Below, piece by piece: positions 25,901 through 33,286 of a stretch of 45,337 nt of DNA. Source of the stretch: Chitinophagaceae bacterium (GTDB lineage Bacteria > Bacteroidota > Bacteroidia > Chitinophagales > Chitinophagaceae). Both the position numbers and the translations under genes were made by a program. The stretch's first letter is position 1. Each line of letters begins with the position of its first letter. The DNA lies in the NCBI GenBank assembly GCA_013696395.1, contig JACCYQ010000228.1:1-45337 (forward strand). The letters run 5' to 3'. Below the pieces are notes generated by a model. The model was not told the DNA's origin. It saw nothing but the letters and a program-made list of their open reading frames with translations, and made no database searches.

Positions 25901-27750
25901 CATCTCATTATTATACTATTCCGGGAAATTATTTATCTACACTAACTGCAGCTGGACCCGGTGGATGTATGGATGTTAGTACACAACGTATTGAGGTCCG
26001 TGGGCCTCGTGGTACATTCAGTTACCAACCTCCGGTAGGTTGCAAACCATTAACTGTAAAATTTATTGCGAGTACGCATAACCGTTCCTCCTTTATATGG
26101 GATTTCAGCGATGGAAATACGCTGGCAACAACAGACTCTGTTGTTTCTCACACATATACTATTCCAGGTAATTACCTGCCGAAAATGATCCTGATAGATC
26201 CGACTGGTTGTTCCGTTCCAATAGTTGGAACGGATACGATCCGGGTAATGGATGTTACTGCTGGCTTTGAGATGGATAAGAATATTTTATGTGATGAAGG
26301 TAATGTTCAATTTATCAATACTACTGAGACCAATGATCTGATTAAAACATTTCATTGGGATTTTGGCGATGGTACACAAAGTGACCAGCGAAATCCTATA
26401 CATAATTTTATCGCACCTGGTAATTATAATATTTCCCTAAAAGTTACAACCCTGAATGGTTGTACCGACCAGGTAATATTAAAAGATACAGTCCGCGTTT
26501 ATGCAAGCCCTTTAATAGAATTACCGGTCGATACTTCAGCTTGTATGCCTGCAACTGTACAATGGATTGCCAAAGTAAAACGTGGAGATACCACCAGCCA
26601 TGATTGGCAATGGAATTTTGGTAATGGTGAAATATTTAGTGGCCAACATCCACCTATAAAATCTTATACAGCATCCGGAACTTTTAATGTCTTGGCAACT
26701 GTAGTAGATGAAAAGGGATGTACAGATAGTGCAGCGAGTTTGCTGACAATATTCCCATTACCACAGGTAAATGCGGGTACAGATGGTTTTGTTTGTTTGG
26801 GTGATTCGGTTCAACTAAAACCAACAGGTGCAATAACATATCATTGGAAAGCCTCCGGTGACCTGGGTTGTACTTCCTGCACGGAACCCTTTGCCAAACC
26901 AGTTCAAAATAATACCTATTATGTAACTGGTATCAATGAATTCGGATGTACAAATATGGATTCTCTGAAATTGAGGGTACGGCAACCACAATCGCTCACT
27001 GTATCTCCAGGTGATAGTATTTGTGCCGGGCAATCCATTCAACTTTTTGCATTTGGTGCAGATCAATATAACTGGTCACCTTCGGAAGGATTAAATAAAT
27101 ACAATATTGCAGATCCGGTTGCACGGCCTGTAAAAACTATTGAGTACCGGGTTATTGGAACTGATGATGATCATTGCTTTAATGATACAGCAAGCATTTT
27201 GATTCACGTAACTCCTTTACCGGTTGTAGATGCAGGTAAGGATGCAACTATTTCTGCGGGATCCGCACACCAGTTAAAACCTACTTATTCTCCGGATGTA
27301 ATCAGTTGGAAATGGACGCCTGCTGCATTTGTAAATTGTGCCACCTGTCCCGAACCTTTTGCAAACCCAAGGGAAACCACACGTTACTTTCTGGAGGTTA
27401 AAAACAGCGCAGGTTGTGTTTGGATAGATGATGTAACCATCAATGTTACCTGCAATAATGGCAACCTGTTTATTCCAAATTCATTTTCACCTAATAGTGA
27501 TGGTGCCAATGATATATTTTATCCAAGGGGTTCAGGTGTTTCAAATATCAAAGCGTTAAGGGTGTTCAATCGCTGGGGTGAGTTGGTTTTCGAACGGCTC
27601 AATTTCAGGACGAATGATGCCGGAGCAGGGTGGGATGGAACATTTAAAGGAAAACAACTGAACCCTGATGTTTACGTATATGCATGCGAGGTAGTATGTG
27701 ACAATAATGAGGTTCTTGTATTTAAAGGTGATATTTCTTTGTTGAAATAG
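22951..27750 (+). CDS. Multi-PKD domain T9SS type B (CHU_C) cargo protein
   Basis: A 1599-residue secreted protein. The signal peptide ends in GKLFAQ near residue 28. From about residue 40 to 1300 it has about 15 PKD-like repeats, each recognised by a WxFGDG-type core (for example WDLGNG, WDFGDGTTSE, WFFGDEQSS, WDFSDGNTL, WNFGNGEIF). After these come three related C-rich repeats with CTSCTEPFAKP and CATCPEPFANP patterns. The C-terminal 90 residues (NLFIPNSFSPNSDGANDIF to FKGDISLLK) are the gliding-motility-associated CHU_C/type B sorting domain, which directs export by the type IX system. The PorP/SprF gene follows after 32 bases. The ligand is unknown. Adhesion or polysaccharide contact is a family-level guess. 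Confidence 0.95.
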   Translation: MTALTYYHIRVIVIFAILSIFQGKLFAQLATDFSATPVSGCTPMVIQFTDLSKGNPIQWRWDLGNGVISSLKNPSATYFTPGAYTIKLVIKNASGSDSITKQKYIVVHPNPVVDFTISDSAGCFPLNVIFTNKTTTSSGTITKYSWDFGDGTTSEIANPTHTYSLAGNFSVTLRITNSFGCVQTISKNKLINTSSGVKADFTNSNPGICASPVSIKFSNTSMGTGILNYKWNFGDGSSSTLKDPQHTYTKAGTYTVSLITSSSLGCTDTIIKENLVSIGTVNSSFANSETICEGRAVQFNNTSLPIPGSSTWYFGDGTTSTVINPIKTFAAAGTYNIKLVNDFGGCIDSISKTVIVKPKPLTNFNANKTSGCQVPLTVNFSHASTGAQTYFWSFGDGNTSSTPNPIHTYTKTGNFTVRLISTNTNGCSDTVTKAQYIKIQEPTIVLNNLPAQGCIPVTIKPSATITANESIATYLWNFGDGNTSTAIKPTHSYTTAGTYDVSLTITTGTGCTKTTTFKEAVRAGKKPGANFSVGSSDVCAFQAINFSDKSTGEPDQWLWDFGDGTTDVAQNPVHEYQDTGWFDVRLISWNNTCADTIILKKVVYIKPPIASFSFTQNCSEKFTVDFKDQSLGALTYQWFFGDEQSSTEVNPKHQYANPGNYEVILSITNGSCTHSTRQTLHVMNEKANFSADATEVCKGTTINFAAVNINADNIATWSWDFGDGTHSETSGNASHKFVKPGTYDVTLTITDLLGCVDTYSLPVNVFGPTAEFEPSVAGACLGTTGIMFTDLSSSDGNHAITKWNWNYGDGTIDSNGVQPFNHFYQQAGEYKVSLTVTDSYGCTDMISKSKAVIIAKPRADFISADSVSCTDKPIQFTNLSTGYDLKYHWQFGDGATADNANAEHIYNKIGSYDIRLMITDMYGCVDFVQKPAYVQISYPKASFTISDTLSSCPPLLVNFKNTSENYTYLKWDFGDGNSSEMPDPSHYYTIPGNYLSTLTAAGPGGCMDVSTQRIEVRGPRGTFSYQPPVGCKPLTVKFIASTHNRSSFIWDFSDGNTLATTDSVVSHTYTIPGNYLPKMILIDPTGCSVPIVGTDTIRVMDVTAGFEMDKNILCDEGNVQFINTTETNDLIKTFHWDFGDGTQSDQRNPIHNFIAPGNYNISLKVTTLNGCTDQVILKDTVRVYASPLIELPVDTSACMPATVQWIAKVKRGDTTSHDWQWNFGNGEIFSGQHPPIKSYTASGTFNVLATVVDEKGCTDSAASLLTIFPLPQVNAGTDGFVCLGDSVQLKPTGAITYHWKASGDLGCTSCTEPFAKPVQNNTYYVTGINEFGCTNMDSLKLRVRQPQSLTVSPGDSICAGQSIQLFAFGADQYNWSPSEGLNKYNIADPVARPVKTIEYRVIGTDDDHCFNDTASILIHVTPLPVVDAGKDATISAGSAHQLKPTYSPDVISWKWTPAAFVNCATCPEPFANPRETTRYFLEVKNSAGCVWIDDVTINVTCNNGNLFIPNSFSPNSDGANDIFYPRGSGVSNIKALRVFNRWGELVFERLNFRTNDAGAGWDGTFKGKQLNPDVYVYACEVVCDNNEVLVFKGDISLLK

Positions 27751-27782
27751 GTTAACCGTTTGAGATAATTAATTTCCAGACT

Positions 27783-28793
27783 ATGAAAAAACTTTACTTT
27801 CTAAATCTTATTGGTGCGCTATGCATAATGGGTTGCCTGCAGGCGCAGGATATCCATTTCTCCCAGTTTTATGAAACGCCGCTTTATCGTAACCCGGCTT
27901 TGGCGGGCATTGTAAAGGGTGATGTAAGGGTTCAGTCTGTATATCGTAATCAATGGAATTCCATTTCCGCAGCTTATACAACGGCTTCATTAAATGCAGA
28001 ATATAAAATGCCCATTGGGAATGCAGATGATTATCTAACCCTGGGTTTGCAGGCTTTTTATGACCAGGCAGGGACCATAGCTTTTACAACCACACATCTT
28101 TTACCAGCAGTTAACTATCATAAATCAATCAGTGAAAATCGCAATACCTATTTATCTGTAGGTTTTATGGGTGGTCTTGTACAGCGACGTTTCGATCGTT
28201 CAAAAATGACCACTAACAGTAATTATGAGGGATTAGGCGATGGTGAAAGTTTTAATCAAACCCAATTTTCATATCTTGACGGCAGTGCAGGTATCAGCCT
28301 GAATTCAGATTTTGGCAATAGCATTGATAACAGTTTTGTTATTGGTTTGGCATATCATCATTTTAACAAACCACGCAATTCTTTTTATGAAAATGCCAAT
28401 ATAACGCTCGATCCCAAATGGGTTTTGTCTGCCGGCTTAAAATTTAATGTGGATGATTATTCCTATATCACTGTCCTGGCTGACCATTCCCGGCAATCCA
28501 CCTACCAGGAAACTATGGCAGGAGCCATGTATGGTTTAAAAATGGGACATGAATTAGACAACCCGGATTATACTTTTCACGCTGGCGCATTTATCAGGTG
28601 GAATGATGCCATTATACCTACATTTAAAATGGACTACCATCCTTATTCAATAGGCTTGAGTTACGATATAAATATTTCAAAATTAAAAACAAGTAGTTCT
28701 GGTCGGGGTGGTTTTGAATTATCTATTTCTTATGTTGGATTCCTGGATCGGTATAATTCGAGTTCAAATGCAGTGAAGTGTCCCCAGTTTTGA
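27783..28793 (+). CDS. PorP/SprF family type IX secretion membrane protein
   Basis: A 336-residue outer membrane beta-barrel-like protein. The signal peptide ends in GCLQAQ, followed by DIHFSQFYETPLYRNPALAG, the hallmark opening of the PorP/SprF family. The rest alternates short strands with aromatic ends. Members are found paired with type B cargo genes and are needed to display or hold their partners at the cell surface. The 32-base gap after the PKD gene supports co-transcription. It is not the core gldKLMN machinery, which lies elsewhere. Confidence 0.95.
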   Translation: MKKLYFLNLIGALCIMGCLQAQDIHFSQFYETPLYRNPALAGIVKGDVRVQSVYRNQWNSISAAYTTASLNAEYKMPIGNADDYLTLGLQAFYDQAGTIAFTTTHLLPAVNYHKSISENRNTYLSVGFMGGLVQRRFDRSKMTTNSNYEGLGDGESFNQTQFSYLDGSAGISLNSDFGNSIDNSFVIGLAYHHFNKPRNSFYENANITLDPKWVLSAGLKFNVDDYSYITVLADHSRQSTYQETMAGAMYGLKMGHELDNPDYTFHAGAFIRWNDAIIPTFKMDYHPYSIGLSYDINISKLKTSSSGRGGFELSISYVGFLDRYNSSSNAVKCPQF

Positions 28794-28805
28794 AATATCT
28801 TATTT

Positions 28806-28842
28806 TAATATTGATTGACTGACATATAATTTATCAATATTA
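28806..28842. repeat. Perfect 10-base inverted repeat after the PorP/SprF gene
   Basis: TAATATTGAT (28806-28815) and ATCAATATTA (28833-28842) are perfect inverse copies with a 17-base spacer. It lies just after the PorP/SprF stop. It lacks a following T-run, so it is either a weak terminator or an operator for the next gene. Confidence 0.5.
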
Positions 28843-28945
28843 TAGTTGCTAATTTTCTGCATACCGGGAAATGGATTCTACATTCATTTGTTTATTTAAA
28901 TTTAGTGTTGAATTTGCTTTCCTCAACTTGCAAAAAATTATTTTT

Positions 28946-29779
28946 ATGCAATTTTCTTTCTTCAAATTCCCCATTGTTGTATTGTCCTTTTTTTCGCTTG
29001 TAGCCTGCAATAATGAAGCAGATACCGAAGCTTCAGCATCAGACACTTCCCGCGCCATCACTGAAAAAGAAATTCAATATATCTTTGATGGTGTAACAAT
29101 GAATGGATTGATCGTTTACAATGCCCATCAAAAAATTAAAAGCCCGGCTGTTTTAGTTGTACACGAATGGTGGGGAATTAATGACTATTCTAAATCCCGG
29201 GCAAGGCAATTGGCGGATTTAGGTTACACAGCTATGGCTGTGGATATGTATGGAGGAGGCCAGCAAGCTGATAATCCAGAGAATGCCCAGTCATTGGCAA
29301 AACCCTTTTACGATGACCCTTATTTAGCTTATGAAAGATTAAATGCAGCCATCAATACACTAAAAAAAGAGGAATTTGTAAATCCTGATCAATTAGCAGC
29401 TATTGGTTATTGTTATGGTGGTTTTGTAGTGTTGAATGCAGCTAAAGCAGGAGCAGATCTGAAAGGCATTGTCAGTTTTCATGGCAATTTATCCGGTCTC
29501 CCTGTAAAAAAGGATTCATTACAGGCAGAAATTTTAATTTGTCATGGTGGTAATGATCCATTTGTGCCCGAAGAAGAAGTTAACAGTTTTAAAAGCCAGA
29601 TGGATAGTGCAGGAATAGATTATAGTTTCAAAGTTTATCCAGGTGCCACCCATGCATTTACAAATCCCCAGGCAACCGCAACAGGTAAGCAATTTGAAAT
29701 GCCCATTTCTTATAATCAGGAAGCTGATAAGAAATCATGGCAGGATATGAAGGATTTCCTGAGCAGGTTATTTTATTAA
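28946..29779 (+). CDS. Dienelactone hydrolase family lipoprotein
   Basis: A 277-residue alpha/beta hydrolase with a lipoprotein signal ending in SLVAC (Cys21). The DLH core is intact: HEWWGIND near residue 72, the nucleophile Cys156 in GYCYGG, an aspartate in GGNDPFVP and a histidine in GATHAF. This is the catalytic triad of dienelactone hydrolases, which open lactone or ester bonds. The substrate of exported members is unknown. The frame extends upstream to 28871, but the start at 28946 is preferred because it gives a clean signal peptide. Distance to the inverted repeat is about 100 bases. Confidence 0.9.
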   Translation: MQFSFFKFPIVVLSFFSLVACNNEADTEASASDTSRAITEKEIQYIFDGVTMNGLIVYNAHQKIKSPAVLVVHEWWGINDYSKSRARQLADLGYTAMAVDMYGGGQQADNPENAQSLAKPFYDDPYLAYERLNAAINTLKKEEFVNPDQLAAIGYCYGGFVVLNAAKAGADLKGIVSFHGNLSGLPVKKDSLQAEILICHGGNDPFVPEEEVNSFKSQMDSAGIDYSFKVYPGATHAFTNPQATATGKQFEMPISYNQEADKKSWQDMKDFLSRLFY

Positions 29780-29890
29780 TTACCAGGAGTTAAGAAAGAA
29801 AAAACCGTTAGGTTCATCAGGTCATAGATCCCATGGCCCAATTGTTGAATAGGGTCAATTAAATCGTTTTCAAATTTAAATAATACATAC

Positions 29891-30187
29891 ATGAAACATT
29901 TAACGATCGCCGGAAACTTTAAGGCATTAGCCTTATTTTGCTTACTGTTATTTATACAGGTTGTTGTATTGGCACAGGATACATCATCTTCATCTTCTAC
30001 AAAATCAGTTACGGTTACAAAGGAAACTTCAGATTGGTTTTCAAATCCATGGGTATGGGTAATTGGCGCTGCTGTTTTTATTTTGTTATTAGTGGCATTG
30101 TTAGGCAGGGGTGGAGGAAGTTCAGGTAGAACTGACCGCACCACTGTAACAAAAACCATAAGAACGGATACAGATACTGATTTGTAA
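29891..30187 (+). CDS. Small exported membrane protein, function unknown
   Basis: A 98-residue protein: N-terminal signal sequence (LALFCLLLFIQVVVLAQ), a serine/threonine-rich linker, one transmembrane helix (WVWVIGAAVFILLLVALL, about 53-70), then a Gly/Ser/Thr-rich cationic tail. The layout suggests a single-span membrane protein with a soluble tail. No family is recognised. A terminator follows at 30315-30343. The open frame on the opposite strand is not credible. Confidence 0.7.
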   Translation: MKHLTIAGNFKALALFCLLLFIQVVVLAQDTSSSSSTKSVTVTKETSDWFSNPWVWVIGAAVFILLLVALLGRGGGSSGRTDRTTVTKTIRTDTDTDL

Positions 30188-30314
30188 ATCGGAAATAAAA
30201 AATACATAGCTAACGGTAACAGGTAACCGGTTAATTCGCAGTTGCTCCGGTAGAGCAATAGGGGATAATTTAGCGTTAAAATTATAAAATCAATAGTAAT
30301 CCGGAATTCATTTT

Positions 30315-30343
30315 AAAGCTGTCTTTTCAAAGGCAGCTTTTTT
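30315..30343 (+). terminator. Rho-independent terminator after the small membrane protein gene
   Basis: AAAGCTGTC (30315-30323) pairs with GGCAGCTTT (30332-30340) with one G-T pair, and the T-run continues to 30343. Confidence 0.8.
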
Positions 30344-30483
30344 GCTTTAAAATCTTGTTCACCACAAGGAAATTCAGTAAATTGAGTGTGTAAACCATGA
30401 TGATAATACCTTTCGGGAGTTCAAATAAATTCTATTACCCTTTTTACCGGCCTGGATTATTTTTTCACCAAAAAAATAAACAC

Positions 30484-30876
30484 ATGCAAAGGCATATAAT
30501 CTCCCATGTGGCTATCTGGTTGCTCTCTGTAATAATGATTATTTTCGGACTTCAGCATTTTATCAATCCACGTGGAATGATTAATTATGTTCCACCATTT
30601 ATCCCCGGTGGTATAATTTGGGTCTATTTTGCAGGTGCTGCGTTTATTCTTTCAGCAATCTCTTTTTTGCTGGATAAATGGGTTAAACTGGCTGCTTATT
30701 TGCTGGCCTCTTTACTATTTATTTTTGTGTTGACCATTCACTTACCCAATTATCTTAGTGCCGGTAGCGTCGACATGCAACAGGCAGCTCTGGTTAATAT
30801 TTTGAAAGATTCGGCCATAGCTGCATTTGCACTTCATATCGCAGGCAGTGCTCATCATCAGAAAATGGTTTATTAA
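30484..30876 (+). CDS. DoxX-like small membrane protein
   Basis: A 130-residue membrane protein with four hydrophobic segments (about 9-25, 40-58, 66-88 and 102-118). The opening LLSVIMIIFGLQHFINPRG and the PFIPGGIIWVYFAGAAFILSAISF region resemble the DoxX/DoxD family of small quinone-linked or redox membrane proteins. The start at 30484 is chosen because the frame further upstream (to 30397) is aromatic and polar with no signal. The stop overlaps the convergent DUF4251 gene by four bases. Function is unknown. Confidence 0.7.
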   Translation: MQRHIISHVAIWLLSVIMIIFGLQHFINPRGMINYVPPFIPGGIIWVYFAGAAFILSAISFLLDKWVKLAAYLLASLLFIFVLTIHLPNYLSAGSVDMQQAALVNILKDSAIAAFALHIAGSAHHQKMVY

Positions 30877-31358
30877 AATGCTCTTATGTATTTTCTTTCC
30901 TTTACCCGTCCATGAAATGATATGGGCTGCCGGAATGTACTAACAATTTGTAAAGTTGCATACCCACTTTCAGTAATCTGAAGGTACACTTGTTGTATAT
31001 CACTGTTATCATTTGGAAGTATAGTGACTATCCAGCCTCCTTTATTTTTTTCTTCCACATTATATGTGAAATCTGTAGATGTAAATTGTATGCCTCCTTT
31101 AGCAGGATCTATCGGCGCAATATATGCCCTGCCAAAATAAGGTAAATGACTTATGACTGAATCTGGAGCTACCTGTACATCATAACCGAAACTAAGCTGT
31201 CGTGGTTGAAAATTAGTGGGTACTGCTGTCTCTGCTAAGAATATAAATTTTTTCTCTGTGATCATATCTCTTATACCTTCTGCTTCATTATTTTGCGCTG
31301 CCAGCCTTGTACCAGGCAATAATAAGCAGCTAATAAAAAGGCTTACTATTATTTTCAT
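30873..31358 (-). CDS. DUF4251 domain-containing exported protein
   Basis: A 161-residue protein with a signal peptide ending in RLAAQ. It carries the DUF4251 core: a KKFIFLAETAVP segment, LPYFGRAYIAPID, GGIQFTSTDFTY and a C-terminal SFHGRVKE segment. These periplasmic beta-rich proteins are common in Bacteroidota and lack an assigned activity. The stop overlaps the DoxX-like stop on the other strand by four bases. Confidence 0.88.
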   Translation of the reverse strand: MKIIVSLFISCLLLPGTRLAAQNNEAEGIRDMITEKKFIFLAETAVPTNFQPRQLSFGYDVQVAPDSVISHLPYFGRAYIAPIDPAKGGIQFTSTDFTYNVEEKNKGGWIVTILPNDNSDIQQVYLQITESGYATLQIVSTFRQPISFHGRVKERKYIRAF

Positions 31359-31529
31359 TTGATGAGATTTATTCTGATTTCTGTTTTAAAAGTTCAATAT
31401 AGTTTTATGCAGGAAAAATGTGCCATCCCTGACATCTGTCATTGCTTTTCACATCATTTTATCATAAAAATTTTTAATGGAATGGATTTCAGTGGCATAT
31501 TAATTGTGCATTTATTAAAAACATTAAAT

Positions 31530-31748
31530 ATGAAAAGCGATAAAAAAACTACAAAAGATGCTATTAATCGAACCATTGAGACAGATATTGATCCAGGCAG
31601 GACAGAAGAGAACCTGGAACAAAATGAGAAAATGACCAATAAGTATACAGATGGTAAAGGTGAATTAGCCGATAGTGTACGCGAAATGAATCCCAATAGA
31701 AATGTTGATAAAGAGGATGCAACAAATGCGGGCGGTTACAAGCAATAA
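31530..31748 (+). CDS. Small hydrophilic protein, function unknown
   Basis: The frame runs from 31359, but only the part from ATG 31530 looks coding. That gives 72 residues, almost all polar (KSDKKTTKDAINRT, then an EENLEQNEKMT segment and a C-terminal NAGGYKQ). The upstream part is Cys- and Phe-rich and is likely non-coding. No family is recognised, and it may be disordered. It is convergent with the DedA gene 15 bases downstream. Confidence 0.5.
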   Translation: MKSDKKTTKDAINRTIETDIDPGRTEENLEQNEKMTNKYTDGKGELADSVREMNPNRNVDKEDATNAGGYKQ

Positions 31749-31763
31749 ATAAAGCATTTTAAA

Positions 31764-32435
31764 CTAAGAAATTGGTGTAGCTCTTTTTGATTTATTATGT
31801 TTTCTTTTTTCTTTAATAACACTTATAATTGGAGGAATGATAGAGAGAATTATAATTGTAAAGATTACTAAGGTAAAATTGTCTTTTATAATTGGGATTC
31901 CTCCAAAAAAATAACCCAGTATCATAAAGCTTAAAATCCAGAGAATACCGCCAATAATATTATAAGATGCAAACCGGCCATAGCTCATGTTTCCAACACC
32001 AGCAACAAATGGCGCAAAAGTTCTGATAATAGGAACAAACCGGGCATATATGATTGTTTTGCCTCCATATTTATCATAAAAGCGTTGGGTTTGTTCCAGG
32101 TATTCTTTTTTTAGAAATTTATACCTTCCACTAAATGCTTTGGGTCCGATGTATTTTCCAATATGGTAATTAACCAGATCCCCTGATATAGCTGCGATGA
32201 TTAATAAGCCACAGGCTAAAAAAATATTCAATTCACTTTCAGGTTTGGCTATAATAGCGCCTGCAGCAAAAAGCAATGAATCGCCCGGGAGAAATGGAGT
32301 AATTACCAAACCTGTTTCAGCAAATATGATCAGGAACAGGATCAGGTAAGTCCATGTTTTATAGGTACTAACTATATAAACAAGGTGATCGTCTATATGC
32401 AGGATGAAATCGATAATTGATTGAATTATTTCCAA
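31764..32435 (-). CDS. DedA family membrane protein
   Basis: A 223-residue polytopic protein of the DedA/VTT superfamily, involved in membrane lipid handling. Signature segments are FAETGLVITPFLPGDSLLFAAG, GDLVNYHIGKYIG, and RFVPIIRTFAPFVAGVGNM with the essential arginine. These proteins act as phospholipid flippases or in related maintenance roles. The length is standard. A -7-like promoter box (32457-32464, minus strand) lies about 22 bases upstream of the start. Confidence 0.95.
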   Translation of the reverse strand: MEIIQSIIDFILHIDDHLVYIVSTYKTWTYLILFLIIFAETGLVITPFLPGDSLLFAAGAIIAKPESELNIFLACGLLIIAAISGDLVNYHIGKYIGPKAFSGRYKFLKKEYLEQTQRFYDKYGGKTIIYARFVPIIRTFAPFVAGVGNMSYGRFASYNIIGGILWILSFMILGYFFGGIPIIKDNFTLVIFTIIILSIIPPIISVIKEKRKHNKSKRATPIS

Positions 32436-32456
32436 CTTTTAAAAAATTAATTCCGG

Positions 32457-32464
32457 CAAAAATA
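32457..32464 (-). promoter_or_regulatory. Probable -7 promoter box for the DedA gene
   Basis: On the minus strand the sequence reads TATTTTTG followed by CC, matching TAnnTTTG about 22 bases before the DedA start. A GTTTG is 11 bases further upstream, nearer than a typical -33 element. Confidence 0.45.
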
Positions 32465-32606
32465 ACGGGTTCGGACAAACTTAATCGTTGCTTTTACTGA
32501 ATTAATATTTTTTTATGGGTTTAACTTAAAGAAGAGCAGTATAAATTACCGATTTAGGGTGATGAGATTTTCAGGAGATTTCAGGTCTTACTAAATTCCT
32601 GTGTGT

Positions 32607-33146
32607 TTAATAGCTTACAGTATATTTATCTATTTCCTGTGATTTTTCAAAAGATCTGATTGAATCGATTAACTCGCTAAGGTTACTGATGTCTAGGTGA
32701 TCAAAATCGGTAAGCATTCTTTTCTTTACAACAGGATCTTTTGTTAACCATGCACCTATATGCAGAATGGTATTATCTAAAAGTGTCAAATTTTTCTTGA
32801 TTACTTTTCCAGGCAAATAATAAATTTCAATTAAATATCTTATTTCTGCGGGCACGCTTGTAAGAAAGTTTTCCAGTTTCAATTTTTCATGAGCGGGGGT
32901 TGCAGAAACTATGAACAAAAATATTTTTTTATTTACGAGGTCTGAGGCATTTTTTTTTAACCAATTGCTGATTATAAGTTTCCCTACATATACACTGCTG
33001 CCGATAACCAGGTAATCAGCATCCTTAAATTCCTTATTTGTTAAATCCTTTGGTTTCGATACCGGAATTTTCAGTGTTTCCTGTAACCATTCAGCATATT
33101 GCCTGGTGGCTCCGTACTTCCCCTGGTATATAATATGACCTTTCAT
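32607..33146 (-). CDS. Flavodoxin domain protein (HemG-like)
   Basis: A 179-residue flavodoxin-like protein. The opening MKGHIIYQGKYGATRQYAEWL contains the FMN phosphate-binding loop, and DYLVIGSSVYVGK is the second flavin segment. It resembles the flavodoxin domain of menaquinone-dependent protoporphyrinogen oxidase (HemG) and related reductases, but the C-terminal half is too divergent to assign substrate. The reading is cytosolic. It sits alone between DedA and glnS, with its start divergent from glnS. Confidence 0.82.
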   Translation of the reverse strand: MKGHIIYQGKYGATRQYAEWLQETLKIPVSKPKDLTNKEFKDADYLVIGSSVYVGKLIISNWLKKNASDLVNKKIFLFIVSATPAHEKLKLENFLTSVPAEIRYLIEIYYLPGKVIKKNLTLLDNTILHIGAWLTKDPVVKKRMLTDFDHLDISNLSELIDSIRSFEKSQEIDKYTVSY

Positions 33147-33254
33147 AATTTTTTTTTGGAAAAGTAGGTGGTATTTTATTTTTTTTATATGACCATCATC
33201 ACCCGCTGTCCTGATTTACAATCTGTTGCTCCGGCCACTGAAGACAAACATCAT

Positions 33255-33262
33255 TATCTTTG
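33255..33262 (+). promoter_or_regulatory. Probable -7 promoter box for glnS
   Basis: TATCTTTG followed by CC matches the Bacteroidota -7 consensus TAnnTTTG, 24 bases before the glnS ATG at 33287. A TTG at 33226-33228 is a possible but distantly spaced -33 element. Confidence 0.5.
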
Positions 33263-33286
33263 CCCACCTTAAAGTCAATTTAAAAA

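Noticed and set aside
22951-27750. DNA repeats read as a CRISPR array or satellite
   Set aside because: The repeats are codon-level copies of the WxFGDG protein motif within one open frame, and spacers are not unique short segments.
29776-30258. Minus-strand frame of 160 residues over the small membrane protein gene
   Set aside because: The plus-strand frame has a signal peptide, a membrane helix and a terminator. The minus frame has no recognisable features.
30242-30258. Hairpin TTGCTC/GAGCAA after the small membrane protein gene
   Set aside because: Short stem without a T-run, and no neighbouring structure or conservation to support a regulatory RNA or terminator.
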